A DNA stretch of 64,000 nucleotides from Candidatus Thorarchaeota archaeon (lineage in GTDB: Archaea > Asgardarchaeota > Thorarchaeia > Thorarchaeales > Thorarchaeaceae), in the NCBI GenBank assembly GCA_021498125.1, contig JAIZWL010000009.1, positions 1 to 64,000 on the forward strand. Reading direction: 5' to 3'. Below are positions 26,596-35,576 of the stretch, in pieces. The notes under the pieces are model-generated. The model saw only the letters and a list, made by a program, of their open reading frames with translations. It had not been told where the DNA came from and did not search any database. Within the stretch, counting starts at the first letter, position 1. Every line of letters begins with the position of its first letter. A program made the position numbers and the translations under genes.

Positions 26596-26910
26596 TTACT
26601 CCCTCTTTCCGCGTCCGAATCTTCTACGTACCGAGCCAAGGAGTGCCTTTGCCTGTTCGGTGCGCTCTTGTAACTTGATGATGTAGTGCCTTCCCTCTCT
26701 CACTTTGGCAAGCTCGAAATCCTGTAGGTTGTTCTGAATGTCAAGTATCACATCAATGACTTTTGTCACCGTCCTGCGGTCCAGACCTGTCGTACGTGAT
26801 AATGTGGCGATCGAGGCTGATGAGGCGCTCTTTAGTGCGGTCATGACTCGCAGGATCGCATCCGGCAGACTGATTCGTACAGGATACTTGGGAGGTTCTG
26901 ATGGAGGCAT
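26596..26910 (-). CDS. Small winged-helix transcriptional regulator
   Basis: The protein of about 104 residues carries a helix-turn-helix pattern, SIATLSRTTGLDRRTVTKVIDVI, with a following basic wing (KVREGRHYIIKL), and a very basic C-terminus RRRFGRGKRE. It likely regulates its own operon with the membrane protein downstream. I chose the ATG at 26910; an in-frame GTG at 26919 is possible. Repeated AT-rich motifs upstream (26946-26998) may be its operator. Confidence 0.75.
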   Translation of the reverse strand: MPPSEPPKYPVRISLPDAILRVMTALKSASSASIATLSRTTGLDRRTVTKVIDVILDIQNNLQDFELAKVREGRHYIIKLQERTEQAKALLGSVRRRFGRGKRE

Positions 26911-26945
26911 GAGTATCACATAGACTATCTATCGTCTGTATATAT

Positions 26946-26998
26946 GCATTATTATGCATGCATTATTATGATTGCCCTACTATGTGTACATTATTGTG
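26946..26998. promoter_or_regulatory. Repeated AT-rich motif, possible operator
   Basis: GCATTATTATG occurs at 26946-26956 and 26960-26970, fourteen bases apart, with the close variant CATTATTGTG at 26989-26998. A TATATA stretch lies between these and the winged-helix start at 26910 on the minus strand. Direct repeats just upstream of a promoter suggest regulator binding. The function is inferred. Confidence 0.5.
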
Positions 26999-27063
26999 TA
27001 TATGTTTTGAGATGCCCCCGATGCCCTCTCACGGGTCACTCTCGTCAAGAACATCTCTGGGTC

Positions 27064-27651
27064 CTAGTTGTGATATGATCCTTCTTCTTCGTCATATCCC
27101 CAATCGATAATGATGTCATCGGATGCAAACATACTGCCGCTTATCATATAGCCTGTCCCACACATAATGAGTCCTGCTACATTGAGCGATGCACCGATAG
27201 CAACGAAGTATTTTTTGTTTGACAATTGGTCTAATGAGACGTCTATCCAATCCGCTCCTTCAATGTGATCAACATAGACGGTATAGTTTCCTGGGACCAA
27301 GTTCAAAATTTCGCGGTGAATGAGTGCTTTAGGGTTTGTCCCGGGTACAACGTCTTCTGGGTCTGTCAGGGTCATGTTTAAAGTTCTGACCTCTAGAGTA
27401 TCGTTATTGATGACCGTAAAATCCACTTGTACTCTACTCACATTATCCGGTTTGACTGTGACTGAGATTTCCATTTGATGGTAATAGTTAGGATCGTCAA
27501 AGAGTGTGAATGCGGTACCGGAATCGGCTGTGGTGTTGAAGCCAATGTAGTTGTAAGGAGCAAAGACGATAATTGTTCCGCCCAAAAGAATGATCGCTGC
27601 TCCTCCGAAATAGAGAAACGCCTTAAGGTAGAACCTTTTTGTAAGAACCAT
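27064..27651 (-). CDS. Membrane protein with extracellular domain, unknown function
   Basis: The 195-residue product has a hydrophobic helix at about 10-32, an extracellular beta-rich domain (about 35-150) with several NxS/T sites, a second helix at about 153-175, and a short acidic cytoplasmic tail. I recognise no family. The architecture resembles small archaeal surface-exposed proteins. It is divergent from the membrane protein gene at 27956. Confidence 0.7.
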   Translation of the reverse strand: MVLTKRFYLKAFLYFGGAAIILLGGTIIVFAPYNYIGFNTTADSGTAFTLFDDPNYYHQMEISVTVKPDNVSRVQVDFTVINNDTLEVRTLNMTLTDPEDVVPGTNPKALIHREILNLVPGNYTVYVDHIEGADWIDVSLDQLSNKKYFVAIGASLNVAGLIMCGTGYMISGSMFASDDIIIDWGYDEEEGSYHN

Positions 27652-27955
27652 GACATATGCCTCAAGGTAAGAGATGAAATTCGCAATATAGGTGTAACGA
27701 ACAGCGAAAATCGTTTTAATTGTTATTTAGTATATGCATTAGCAATATAGATAAGACATGCATTGACCTACTTGGTTGGTTCTATTACTTGATCAAGGAA
27801 GGTGTGCATCATTATGTCGTTTCAATATGTCCGCGTCGATAGTATTCGATGCTTGAAACCATATACAGTGACTATTTACAATGGAAGCACGCGAACCACA
27901 GCCTTTAAATCGGGTACTTTAACCGAATCAAATTAGATGTAAAGGGGTACTGGCA
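27652..27955. other. Divergent intergenic region
   Basis: This 304-base gap lies between two divergent membrane protein genes. CTTTAAAT at 27903-27910 is a plausible TATA box for the right-hand gene, which also has AAGGGGT shortly before its ATG. GTTTCAA near 27829 and TTGAAAC near 27853 form a loose inverted repeat. No gene or RNA was recognised. Confidence 0.4.
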
Positions 27956-28342
27956 ATGTACTTCGAGATATTCCTCATTCCATTCCTGATATTCGTCGCA
28001 CTGTTCGTGATCTTCTTCATAGTGTCTGAAGGGTCACGATGGCAGAAACACAAAGTGCTTGGTCCATTCGCAAGAATAGTACAGCATTCTCCGTTTGTTG
28101 GGTTCCTTATCTTTTTCATAATGGCCCTACTAGTGATTCCGATGAGCCTTCTGGTGCTTCTCGGGTATTGGATGGATGCTGTAGCGGCAAACGCAATTCC
28201 GACAAATCAGTCCCCAGTTGTTAACACCCTTCTTGTGATTATGCTTCTTTTGTCCGGGATGATCCCTGTTATGTGGAGTCATTTCAGACAATGGCGTCAA
28301 GCTGTACGCAGCATGGCTGAAGTTCGGGTCAGAAGCATCTAA
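27956..28342 (+). CDS. Small polytopic membrane protein
   Basis: This 128-residue protein has three hydrophobic segments (about 3-25, 46-72, and 86-105) and a basic C-terminus. It shows no recognisable enzyme motif. A purine-rich AAAGGGGT precedes the ATG. The hydrolase gene follows about 90 bases later on the same strand. Confidence 0.7.
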   Translation: MYFEIFLIPFLIFVALFVIFFIVSEGSRWQKHKVLGPFARIVQHSPFVGFLIFFIMALLVIPMSLLVLLGYWMDAVAANAIPTNQSPVVNTLLVIMLLLSGMIPVMWSHFRQWRQAVRSMAEVRVRSI

Positions 28343-28372
28343 TCTGTCGAGTGATTGGACCACTCTTTTGTT

Positions 28373-28402
28373 GAGGTGTGTGGTGGTTTCTGCCACCGCC
28401 TC
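28373..28402 (+). terminator. Hairpin before the MBL gene
   Basis: GAGG-GGTGG and CCACC-CCTC pair around a six-base loop in the gap after the small membrane protein gene. It could end that transcript or structure the leader of the MBL gene. Only a few T residues lie near it. Confidence 0.35.
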
Positions 28403-28432
28403 AGCAAGCTCTATTTTCTGGAAGTCTCTGAG

Positions 28433-29344
28433 TTGAACTTCACTGAAATTGGCTCTGGTGTTTTTGTTATAGTCGGAGGATCCTTTCCTCGTTGCAATAC
28501 TGTAGTCATTCTTGGTGAAGAGAATATTCTCATTGATCCCGGTTGTGCCATCGAAGACCTTAGAGTATTTCTTCAGGCACGTGATCTTGAGATTCGGGAC
28601 ATCGATACGATTATCTTGTCCCATATACATCCGGATCACATCACGCATACTATGCGGATCAATCGACTCTCCTGTTGTCGAATTGCTGCGAATGAGATCA
28701 CAGCCCCACTCTTTGACGACAAGGAGAAAATGAAGGCTTTCTTGGGATTCCCTCGGGGCCACCCCACTCGTGCAATTTGGGAACAATACATTGAGGAGAA
28801 GGCCTATGGGGCCTTTGATGAGGGTCGAGTTGATGAGGTGCTTCATGATGGTGACAAGTTCGTTACTGGTGACCTGACCTTAGTGTGCCGATATACTCCC
28901 GGCCATCTTCCTGATCACATGTGTGTCGAGATCCCTGAATTGAAGGCGGTCTACGCATCTGACATTGATTGTACCGAATTTGGTCCGTTCTATGGTCATC
29001 CCAACTCCTCAATTGATGAGTTTCGACAATCTATCTCCATGCTTCGTGAGACCGACTATGATTATTACATCAGTGGTCATCTGACCTCTGTCCTAGTTCC
29101 CAACTATAAAGAAGCGCTTGGTGCCTACGATAAGCAATTCGATATCCGTGAGGATCTGGTCCTTGCGGCGATTGCAGAGGGGGCCACCACTGTTCCTGAG
29201 ATCACCATCACCCCGATCATCTATCCCTCGCTTACTAATCCCGTATTCCTTCAGTTCGAACGATGGATGGTAGAGCATCACGTAGAGAATCTTATCCGTA
29301 AAGGTCTCGTGACTAATGATCACGGTCGTTTGCGGATGGTCTAG
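28433..29344 (+). CDS. MBL-fold hydrolase with C-terminal winged-helix-like domain
   Basis: This metallo-beta-lactamase-fold protein has the metal motif HIHPDH in strand-loop context (LSHIHPDHITH), a mid HLPDHM and a late YISGHL histidine. The C-terminal 80 residues form a small helical/winged domain (LAAIAEGATTVPEI then HHVENLIRKGLV), as in LACTB2-type hydrolases. The substrate is unknown. The open frame extends upstream to a TTG at 28355, but that leader has no protein-like pattern and contains a hairpin. I start at TTG 28433, eight bases after GGAAG, which begins just before the first strand. Confidence 0.85.
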   Translation: MNFTEIGSGVFVIVGGSFPRCNTVVILGEENILIDPGCAIEDLRVFLQARDLEIRDIDTIILSHIHPDHITHTMRINRLSCCRIAANEITAPLFDDKEKMKAFLGFPRGHPTRAIWEQYIEEKAYGAFDEGRVDEVLHDGDKFVTGDLTLVCRYTPGHLPDHMCVEIPELKAVYASDIDCTEFGPFYGHPNSSIDEFRQSISMLRETDYDYYISGHLTSVLVPNYKEALGAYDKQFDIREDLVLAAIAEGATTVPEITITPIIYPSLTNPVFLQFERWMVEHHVENLIRKGLVTNDHGRLRMV

Positions 29345-29452
29345 GTCTGCCTGCTCTTTTCTCTCTTTTGTTCGTTCTTTCTCGTTCTGCTCTCAGGCAT
29401 ATCCAAACCTTTATTCGGTTAACTATAGATTTCTCAAAGGTTGTGTAATTTA

Positions 29453-31531
29453 ATGGATCATGGCGAGCCAAACCATCTTGTAGCCGAGACAAGTCCCTAT
29501 CTTCAGCAGCATGTGTACAATCTGGTCGATTGGTATCCGTGGAGCGATGAGGCCTTTGAACTTGCAAAGAAGGAAAACAAACCAGTCTTCCTGTCGATCG
29601 GCTATAGCACATGTCACTGGTGCCATGTGATGGCCCACGAGTCGTTTGAGGATGAAGAAGTTGCAGCACTTCTCAATGAGCATTTTGTAAGCATAAAGGT
29701 CGATCGTGAAGAGAGACCGGATATTGATCGGATCTACATGAAGGTCGCACAGATGATGACCGGAACTGGTGGCTGGCCGCTCTCCATTTTCATGACCCCT
29801 GACAAGAAGCCATTCTTCGCTGCGACGTATATCCCCAAGAGATCGTCACATGGGCGACATGGGCTGCTTTCACTGCTACCGGCACTTGCTGAGATCTGGG
29901 AGACCCAACAAGACCAGATCGCAGAGACCCTCAGAACAGTACAGAAGGGCTTGGAGCGTAGACCTGTCGCCAGCGAGAGTAGCCTTCACGAGAACATTCT
30001 CACAGTTGCGAAGGATCAGTATCTTCTGGCCTTTGACTCGATTAATGGTGGCTTTGGCACACGGCCGAAGTTTCCAGCGCCTCATAACCTGATGCTACTC
30101 TTACGGCTCTGGAACATGGACGAAGATCGCAAGGTCTTGTCTATGGTTGAGAAGACGCTCAAGTCGATGCGAATGGGTGGAATCTTCGATCATGTCGGAT
30201 ATGGTTTTCATAGATACTCTACTGATGCCGAGTGGAGATTGCCTCACTTCGAAAAGATGCTCTATGATCAAGCAATGCATATCATGGCCTATACGGAGGC
30301 ATATCAGGCAACCGGAAGACAAGAGTACGCACAGGTGGTACGTGAGATCATCGAATATGTGCGTAGATCTCTTAGAAGCCCTGAAGGTGGTTTTTACTCT
30401 GCCGAGGATGCCGACTCCGAGGGTGAGGAGGGACGTTTCTATGTTTGGACACTTGAAGAACTTGAGGAACTCTTGGCTCCTGATGAGTTTGAGATTGTCA
30501 AAGTTGTCTTCAATGTGAATGTTGATGGAAATTTCGAAGACGAGGCGACTGGTCGGCGTACGGGCGCTAATGTCCTCTATATGAAGAGAGACCTCTCTGC
30601 TATTGCGTGGGACTTGGAGATCGACAGGGAACAGATCGAGAATGTTCTCGCCTGCGTTCGTGAAAAATTGTTAGAGCGTCGTTCTCAGCGAACAAGACCG
30701 TTGTGTGATGTGAAGGTCCTTGCAGATTGGAATGGGCTGATGGTCGCAGCACTTGCCAAGGCCGGAGTGATCGATGATCAATATCTGGGACTCGCAGAGG
30801 ACGCAATGGCCCTGGTTAAGAAAAGGATGATCAAGAGTGGCCGGCTTGCTCATGGTATCACTGGCAATCGGCTCTTGAATCCTTCATACCTTGATGACTA
30901 TGCCTTTGTTGTGTGGGGCCTGATCGAACTCTATCAGGCTACAGCCAAGCCTCAATATCTGCTGGATGCTCACACACTCAATTCCCAGATGCTTGCTCTC
31001 TTTCATGATGAGACGAGTGGTGCCTTATTTTTCACCGCACACGATTCAGAGGAGCTTCTTGGTCGAGACCTCACAGCGTACGATGGAGCGATACCTTCAG
31101 GGAATTCGGTTGCTGCAATGAATATAGCACGATTGGCACGGATCACTGGTGACGAATCGCTGGAGGCAAAATCTTGGGGGATCATGTCCGCCTTTACACA
31201 GTCGATTGAAAGAAATCCGATGGCTTATTCCATGATGCTGATGAGCTATCAGTTCCTTACGGGTCCTACCACAGAAGTTGTTATCACAGGCCCCTCTGAT
31301 ACTACACGAGCAATGGCTCACTGGCTCAGGGTATGGTTTCTTCCGAATATGACGCTTCTATTGATGTCTTCAGATGAGGAGTCAAGAGTACTTGATCAGC
31401 TTACCTCATTCACCAATGAGTATACGATTGGTGACCAAGCGATGGCCTATATCTGTGTCAACAAGACCTGTAATCTTCCGACTGGTGATCTTGACGATAT
31501 TAAGAGTCAGTTGTCACCACGCCCGGTCTGA
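29453..31531 (+). CDS. Thioredoxin-domain protein of the DUF255/YyaL family
   Basis: The 692-residue protein begins with a thioredoxin-like domain carrying [16 protein letters not shown] and the [13 protein letters not shown] segment that define DUF255 (YyaL, SPATA20). A long (alpha/alpha)-barrel-like region of glycosidase type fills the rest, with [39 protein letters not shown] and [11 protein letters not shown]. Proposed roles in other organisms are redox-linked or epimerase-like; the activity is uncertain. I use the ATG at 29453 rather than the TTG at 29441. It stands alone, with an 80-base gap to the next gene. Confidence 0.92.
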   Translation: MDHGEPNHLVAETSPYLQQHVYNLVDWYPWSDEAFELAKKENKPVFLSIGYSTCHWCHVMAHESFEDEEVAALLNEHFVSIKVDREERPDIDRIYMKVAQMMTGTGGWPLSIFMTPDKKPFFAATYIPKRSSHGRHGLLSLLPALAEIWETQQDQIAETLRTVQKGLERRPVASESSLHENILTVAKDQYLLAFDSINGGFGTRPKFPAPHNLMLLLRLWNMDEDRKVLSMVEKTLKSMRMGGIFDHVGYGFHRYSTDAEWRLPHFEKMLYDQAMHIMAYTEAYQATGRQEYAQVVREIIEYVRRSLRSPEGGFYSAEDADSEGEEGRFYVWTLEELEELLAPDEFEIVKVVFNVNVDGNFEDEATGRRTGANVLYMKRDLSAIAWDLEIDREQIENVLACVREKLLERRSQRTRPLCDVKVLADWNGLMVAALAKAGVIDDQYLGLAEDAMALVKKRMIKSGRLAHGITGNRLLNPSYLDDYAFVVWGLIELYQATAKPQYLLDAHTLNSQMLALFHDETSGALFFTAHDSEELLGRDLTAYDGAIPSGNSVAAMNIARLARITGDESLEAKSWGIMSAFTQSIERNPMAYSMMLMSYQFLTGPTTEVVITGPSDTTRAMAHWLRVWFLPNMTLLLMSSDEESRVLDQLTSFTNEYTIGDQAMAYICVNKTCNLPTGDLDDIKSQLSPRPV

Positions 31532-31613
31532 GTCATGGCGTTGGCCCATAGCCTTATTTTGCAAATTCAAATGCACCTGCCTTGCTTTGGAAAACACCAA
31601 GGAATGATTAGCC

Positions 31614-33749
31614 ATGATGATACCCGCATCCAGAGCAAGACAGCTTCTTGTTATCGGACTCGTGATGCTTATACTTATGACAGGTGTTACGAACTCCCCG
31701 CGTTCTGTGGTCGAACGACCGACCACTCGTCAGACATTATCTGATAGCCCCCGTATTTATTCCGGCGGTACTGTCGAACAGATTGAGATTGTGGAGTATA
31801 ACACACTGACGGCCGCACTTGATGCTGTTGATGCTGGTGATGCGGACCTATTCGGCCAGATGATCAGTCCCGCCGACTACGCGGCAGTTGACAGTCATGC
31901 GCATCTGAAAAAGCAGTGGGCATACGATTCAATGGCCGTCATTCTCACTATGAACTTTGATTACTATCCTCTGAACAGCGAGCACTTGAGACGCGCGATC
32001 GCCTATGCCGTTGATAAGAACAATATCACTGAGAACTTCCCGCGAACTGTTGATCCTGCTGATTTTCTGATGCCCCTCAATAATCCTCATTCCTTGGAGT
32101 CTTCTGAAGGGGGTATGTTTTACGACGCATTGCTCTCAAATGCAACGAACGAATTTGTTCTTGCAGGGATGTTGGATATTGATGATGACGGATTCGTAGA
32201 GGCTCCAAATGGTGCTGATTTCTCCCTGACCATTGCAGTTCCCGCCGATGTTACTGGAATGAATATGACCGCAACGAACATCTTGGACGATCTTCACGCA
32301 GTGGGACTGAATGTCACCCTCTGGTACACAAACTCATCCTATCTCCAGAGTGCACTTGCTAATCATACACTAGACTATCAACTTGCTCTGTACACTATCG
32401 ACTATCCCGATTATGATGCGGGTTGGGGTGTCATGACGTTCGAGTCTACAAAGAAAGGGCTAGATGATGAGAACGTTGCTAACTTTGACGACTCGGAATA
32501 TGACAGTATGATCTCGGACTATATCCGAAATTACGATCCCGTACAGAGAGAGTCACTGATGCGCGACTCTTTCAGGATGTTGCGTGATAAGGCCCCAATT
32601 ATTCCTCTATTCTTCTATCGTTGGTTATCAGTATATAGTGATGCCAACTTCGAGGGTTGGATTGATGATCGCAACGCAGGCGCATACAGCGTCTGGAATC
32701 CGGTCCAGATCCATGCCAAGGGATCAACCACTACGTTAAAGGTTGCAGTACTTCCCTCTTACTTTGATAATTTCTGTACTTCACTTAATCCGTTTAAGAC
32801 TGGTCATGTACTTGATAATTCATGGCTGTGGAAGAACCAGTTCAATCCCTACATGTTAATCTACGATTCACCACTTGCGACTCTACCTAACGGTTCTCTC
32901 GTGCCGCGTGAGGCAGCATCTTGGCAGATCGTGCTTCCCGGAATGGTTGCCGGATTGGGTAACAACGAGTCCCGTGCCGTGTTCTTCAGTGATCCTATTG
33001 CAAACTTTACCGATGGTACATACGTGTCCGGACAAGACTACCGTTACACCTTTGATATCTATGCTAACAATTCTCTCATCCCATATGATCTAGAATATGT
33101 TGAGACAAAGGTCGTTGGGGACTATCAGGCAGGTATCACTATCAAGGGGATTCATCCTTACCTTTATTCACTTCTTGGGCAGATGCCCATTCTTCCTCGG
33201 CACATTTGGGCGAATAAGTCGCTGACTACTTGGAATCCCTCTATAGATGATGTTGTTGGTTCAGGCCCCTATAAGGTCAAGTCATTCACTCCAGGAAGCA
33301 AGTTGGTGCTCACAATTAATTCCGGATACTATCCCGTTGAAGATACACAAGCACCCAAGCTCATCAGTGTTAGCATTTCGCCGGATGATCCTATCCCTGC
33401 TGTGAGTGTGACAATTCGAGTCTACATCTACGATCGAAGCAAGATTGACAGCGTTATCTTATCCTATACCTATGACTCCGGGAAGCTGAACTTCACAGAG
33501 TCGATTGAGATGACCGAGACCTCTACCGGTTTTACTGCGATCATACCACAGCATCTGACGGCATCTTTTGTCAACTACAGCATTCGTGCAACAGATGCAT
33601 GGGGCAACAGTGCCATCATTACGACAGGGTATTATGATCTGTCCTCCACAAGTAGAGGAGCTTCTTGGCTCAGTCCGCAAGTGATGCTTGGCATCGGTCT
33701 TGTTGTCTTACTGGTGGTCGTGGGAGCGGCGATCAAACGAAGACATTGA
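31614..33749 (+). CDS. Membrane-anchored family 5 substrate-binding protein with swapped halves
   Basis: This 711-residue protein begins with a signal-like helix (10-25) and ends with a membrane helix (about 685-705) and KRRH, so it should be displayed on the cell surface. Its parts match the peptide/nickel-binding SBP family 5 in an unusual order. Residues about 50-370 look like the middle and C-lobe, with LRRAIAYAVDKNNI at about 125-138 and a late APIIPLFFYRWLSVY. Residues about 372-576 look like the N-lobe, with LNPFKTG and, at 549-555, GSGPYKV followed by LVLTINSGYY, which normally lies before the RRAIAYA motif. An Ig-like domain (577-680) follows. No permease genes adjoin. Confidence 0.85.
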   Translation: MMIPASRARQLLVIGLVMLILMTGVTNSPRSVVERPTTRQTLSDSPRIYSGGTVEQIEIVEYNTLTAALDAVDAGDADLFGQMISPADYAAVDSHAHLKKQWAYDSMAVILTMNFDYYPLNSEHLRRAIAYAVDKNNITENFPRTVDPADFLMPLNNPHSLESSEGGMFYDALLSNATNEFVLAGMLDIDDDGFVEAPNGADFSLTIAVPADVTGMNMTATNILDDLHAVGLNVTLWYTNSSYLQSALANHTLDYQLALYTIDYPDYDAGWGVMTFESTKKGLDDENVANFDDSEYDSMISDYIRNYDPVQRESLMRDSFRMLRDKAPIIPLFFYRWLSVYSDANFEGWIDDRNAGAYSVWNPVQIHAKGSTTTLKVAVLPSYFDNFCTSLNPFKTGHVLDNSWLWKNQFNPYMLIYDSPLATLPNGSLVPREAASWQIVLPGMVAGLGNNESRAVFFSDPIANFTDGTYVSGQDYRYTFDIYANNSLIPYDLEYVETKVVGDYQAGITIKGIHPYLYSLLGQMPILPRHIWANKSLTTWNPSIDDVVGSGPYKVKSFTPGSKLVLTINSGYYPVEDTQAPKLISVSISPDDPIPAVSVTIRVYIYDRSKIDSVILSYTYDSGKLNFTESIEMTETSTGFTAIIPQHLTASFVNYSIRATDAWGNSAIITTGYYDLSSTSRGASWLSPQVMLGIGLVVLLVVVGAAIKRRH

Positions 33750-33765
33750 TCGCCCTTTCTCTCAC

Positions 33766-35262
33766 TTACTGAGATCTCCGTCGTCTGACGTAGAGAAAAG
33801 TCCCGATTGTTGCTACTCCCGCAACAGCTATTGATACCATGATGAGGGGGCCATAGAGAACAAGTGGACTATAGGGCCAATATTTGGTGAGTGCATTTCC
33901 GGCATCTGACCAGCTGTCCGCAATTCCTGTAAGATGTTCCGCGATACTGACAAGCCCCGTACTGTGATTTGCAATGGCGGAGTCAAGATCTCCTGTTGCG
34001 TTATACTCCTTAGCAATAGATGAAAAGGTCTCGTGGACATCACCTACGATGCGTGAGATGTTGCCGACATAGAGAAGTGACGAGTTGTCTGACAACGCCG
34101 CAAAATGTGGGAGTGCGCTCTCGGCTGCTTCATAGAACTCAGAGAAATCATGCCCCGTCAAGTACTTGTGCAGACTAGTCAGTGATACCTTGTACGACAG
34201 ATATTGCAGAGTCACTGACGACTCGATCGCAAGTCCGAGAAACGTCAGAATTGAGGCCTTGTACTGGCGCTCGTTCTGCATGCCGTCAAAGACTGCAAGA
34301 AAACTCTTCAGGCCTTCCGGTGTTACGTCTTTTGCTAATCCGCGGAAGCCCTTCTCACCAAATTGCCATATGTACGCTGAGGCTGCTCCGGGAGCATAGG
34401 ACTCGCCAGCACCAAGAAGTCTATCCCTGATGTACGGCCCCAATTGATCGCTGATAGTAGAAGTGGGTTCTTCACCACCTCGCTTTATCAGAATGCTGAT
34501 GTAATACCTCTTTGACCATGCTAAGTTTAGATTGGTATAGCTGATCTGTGAATAGTTGCCTCTCCCATCATCCGGATACCCGTAGTTATCGCCGAATGAA
34601 CCAACTCCGGGATCTTGGATGTACGCTACACCCGCTGAATCATTGTATCCAACAATGGCGACTGCGTGGCCACCACCTGTCAGACCCTGATCTCTCAGAA
34701 AGTCATAATCTGCTGCTGGAAGCCATGAGGGATCAACTGACACAACTAGTGGATACCCCTCGTCGATTGCAGTTCGCATGAGCGCAAAGGCCTCTTGCTG
34801 GCCATCAATGACTTCAGCAATGATTCCTCGTGAGCGGAAATAGTCCAATTGCTCATCGATCCCTTCAACGCTAGCATCAAAATAGATCGAGTAGTTCAAG
34901 CCATAGAGTCTGGTGACAAAGACCACTGGATCGATCTGTTGATAGAGCGCACCGGGGAACATCAAGAGTGTGTCGTTGTAGCGGATATACGAAAACGAGA
35001 ATCCAATTCCTGATAGCGCAAGAAGATCGTGCAGGGTGACATCAACACCTGCATACTGAAGAGCAATAGCAGTACCTGCCCAGTTACAGAGACCATTTAT
35101 CTCTTGCCAGATATAGGGGACCTGTTGTAGAGTCTTGGCCTTATCTTCTGCTACTACTGAATTGTTAATTAATTTAGTCTGTGATTGGTTAGTCGTTACC
35201 GGAACGATCACGAACATAACAAGAACCATGATTGCTATTGCCTTGTACTTCAAATTTGCCAT
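33766..35262 (-). CDS. Surface C39-like cysteine peptidase
   Basis: This 498-residue protein has a signal-type helix (9-24), a papain-like C39 domain at about 45-245, a helical stalk, and a C-terminal membrane helix (about 470-490) ending RRRRSQ. The likely triad is C59 (GLCNWAGTAIAL), H199 (GGGHAVAIVGYND) and D217 (YIQDPGVG), the order of C39 peptidases. It would cleave proteins or peptides outside the cell, or trim a surface precursor; no target is visible. It converges on the substrate-binding protein gene, only 16 bases away. Confidence 0.85.
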   Translation of the reverse strand: MANLKYKAIAIMVLVMFVIVPVTTNQSQTKLINNSVVAEDKAKTLQQVPYIWQEINGLCNWAGTAIALQYAGVDVTLHDLLALSGIGFSFSYIRYNDTLLMFPGALYQQIDPVVFVTRLYGLNYSIYFDASVEGIDEQLDYFRSRGIIAEVIDGQQEAFALMRTAIDEGYPLVVSVDPSWLPAADYDFLRDQGLTGGGHAVAIVGYNDSAGVAYIQDPGVGSFGDNYGYPDDGRGNYSQISYTNLNLAWSKRYYISILIKRGGEEPTSTISDQLGPYIRDRLLGAGESYAPGAASAYIWQFGEKGFRGLAKDVTPEGLKSFLAVFDGMQNERQYKASILTFLGLAIESSVTLQYLSYKVSLTSLHKYLTGHDFSEFYEAAESALPHFAALSDNSSLLYVGNISRIVGDVHETFSSIAKEYNATGDLDSAIANHSTGLVSIAEHLTGIADSWSDAGNALTKYWPYSPLVLYGPLIMVSIAVAGVATIGTFLYVRRRRSQ

Positions 35263-35576
35263 CCCAATTTGCCCTCTAATTTTGCTATGATAAGACTATC
35301 GACATGGCCAATTCTCTACGCTCCACGTAAATACAAGATCCTATGCGGTCTACGTACTAAGATTGGTTGCGCCTTTTGTTTCTGATGATCTCTCCTTCAT
35401 GACCGTGCGGCATTGATTCCCCTACGTGACTTCTGTCTGTATGAACTTTTTTAGACTAAGCGCCCAGATGAGCAAAACCGTCCGCGACCCTTCAAACAGA
35501 TAACTTTTCTTATTTTTATTTGTTTAGAGGGATATGTTTATCCATTGTTTTTTTATTCTTGCCTTTGGCGAATGAG
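35263..35576. other. Divergent intergenic region
   Basis: This 314-base gap lies between the divergent peptidase and radical SAM genes. Its right end is very T-rich, and TTTTTTTATTC near 35549 lies about 27 bases before the radical SAM ATG, a plausible TATA region. In-frame read-through from a TTG at 35520 is judged an artefact. No RNA gene was recognised. Confidence 0.4.

Noticed and set aside
28355-28432. Extension of the MBL gene from a TTG at 28355
   Set aside because: It contains a hairpin and cysteine-rich residues without family likeness; TTG 28433 has a better-placed site.
2578-35490. A shared 15-base string AACCGTCCGCGACCC at 2578-2592 and 35476-35490
   Set aside because: A match of this length is expected by chance a few times in 64 kb, and the contexts are unrelated.
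35520-35576. N-terminal extension of the radical SAM gene from a TTG with a hydrophobic stretch
   Set aside because: The stretch is read-through of a T-rich promoter; the ATG at 35577 begins right before the conserved motif.
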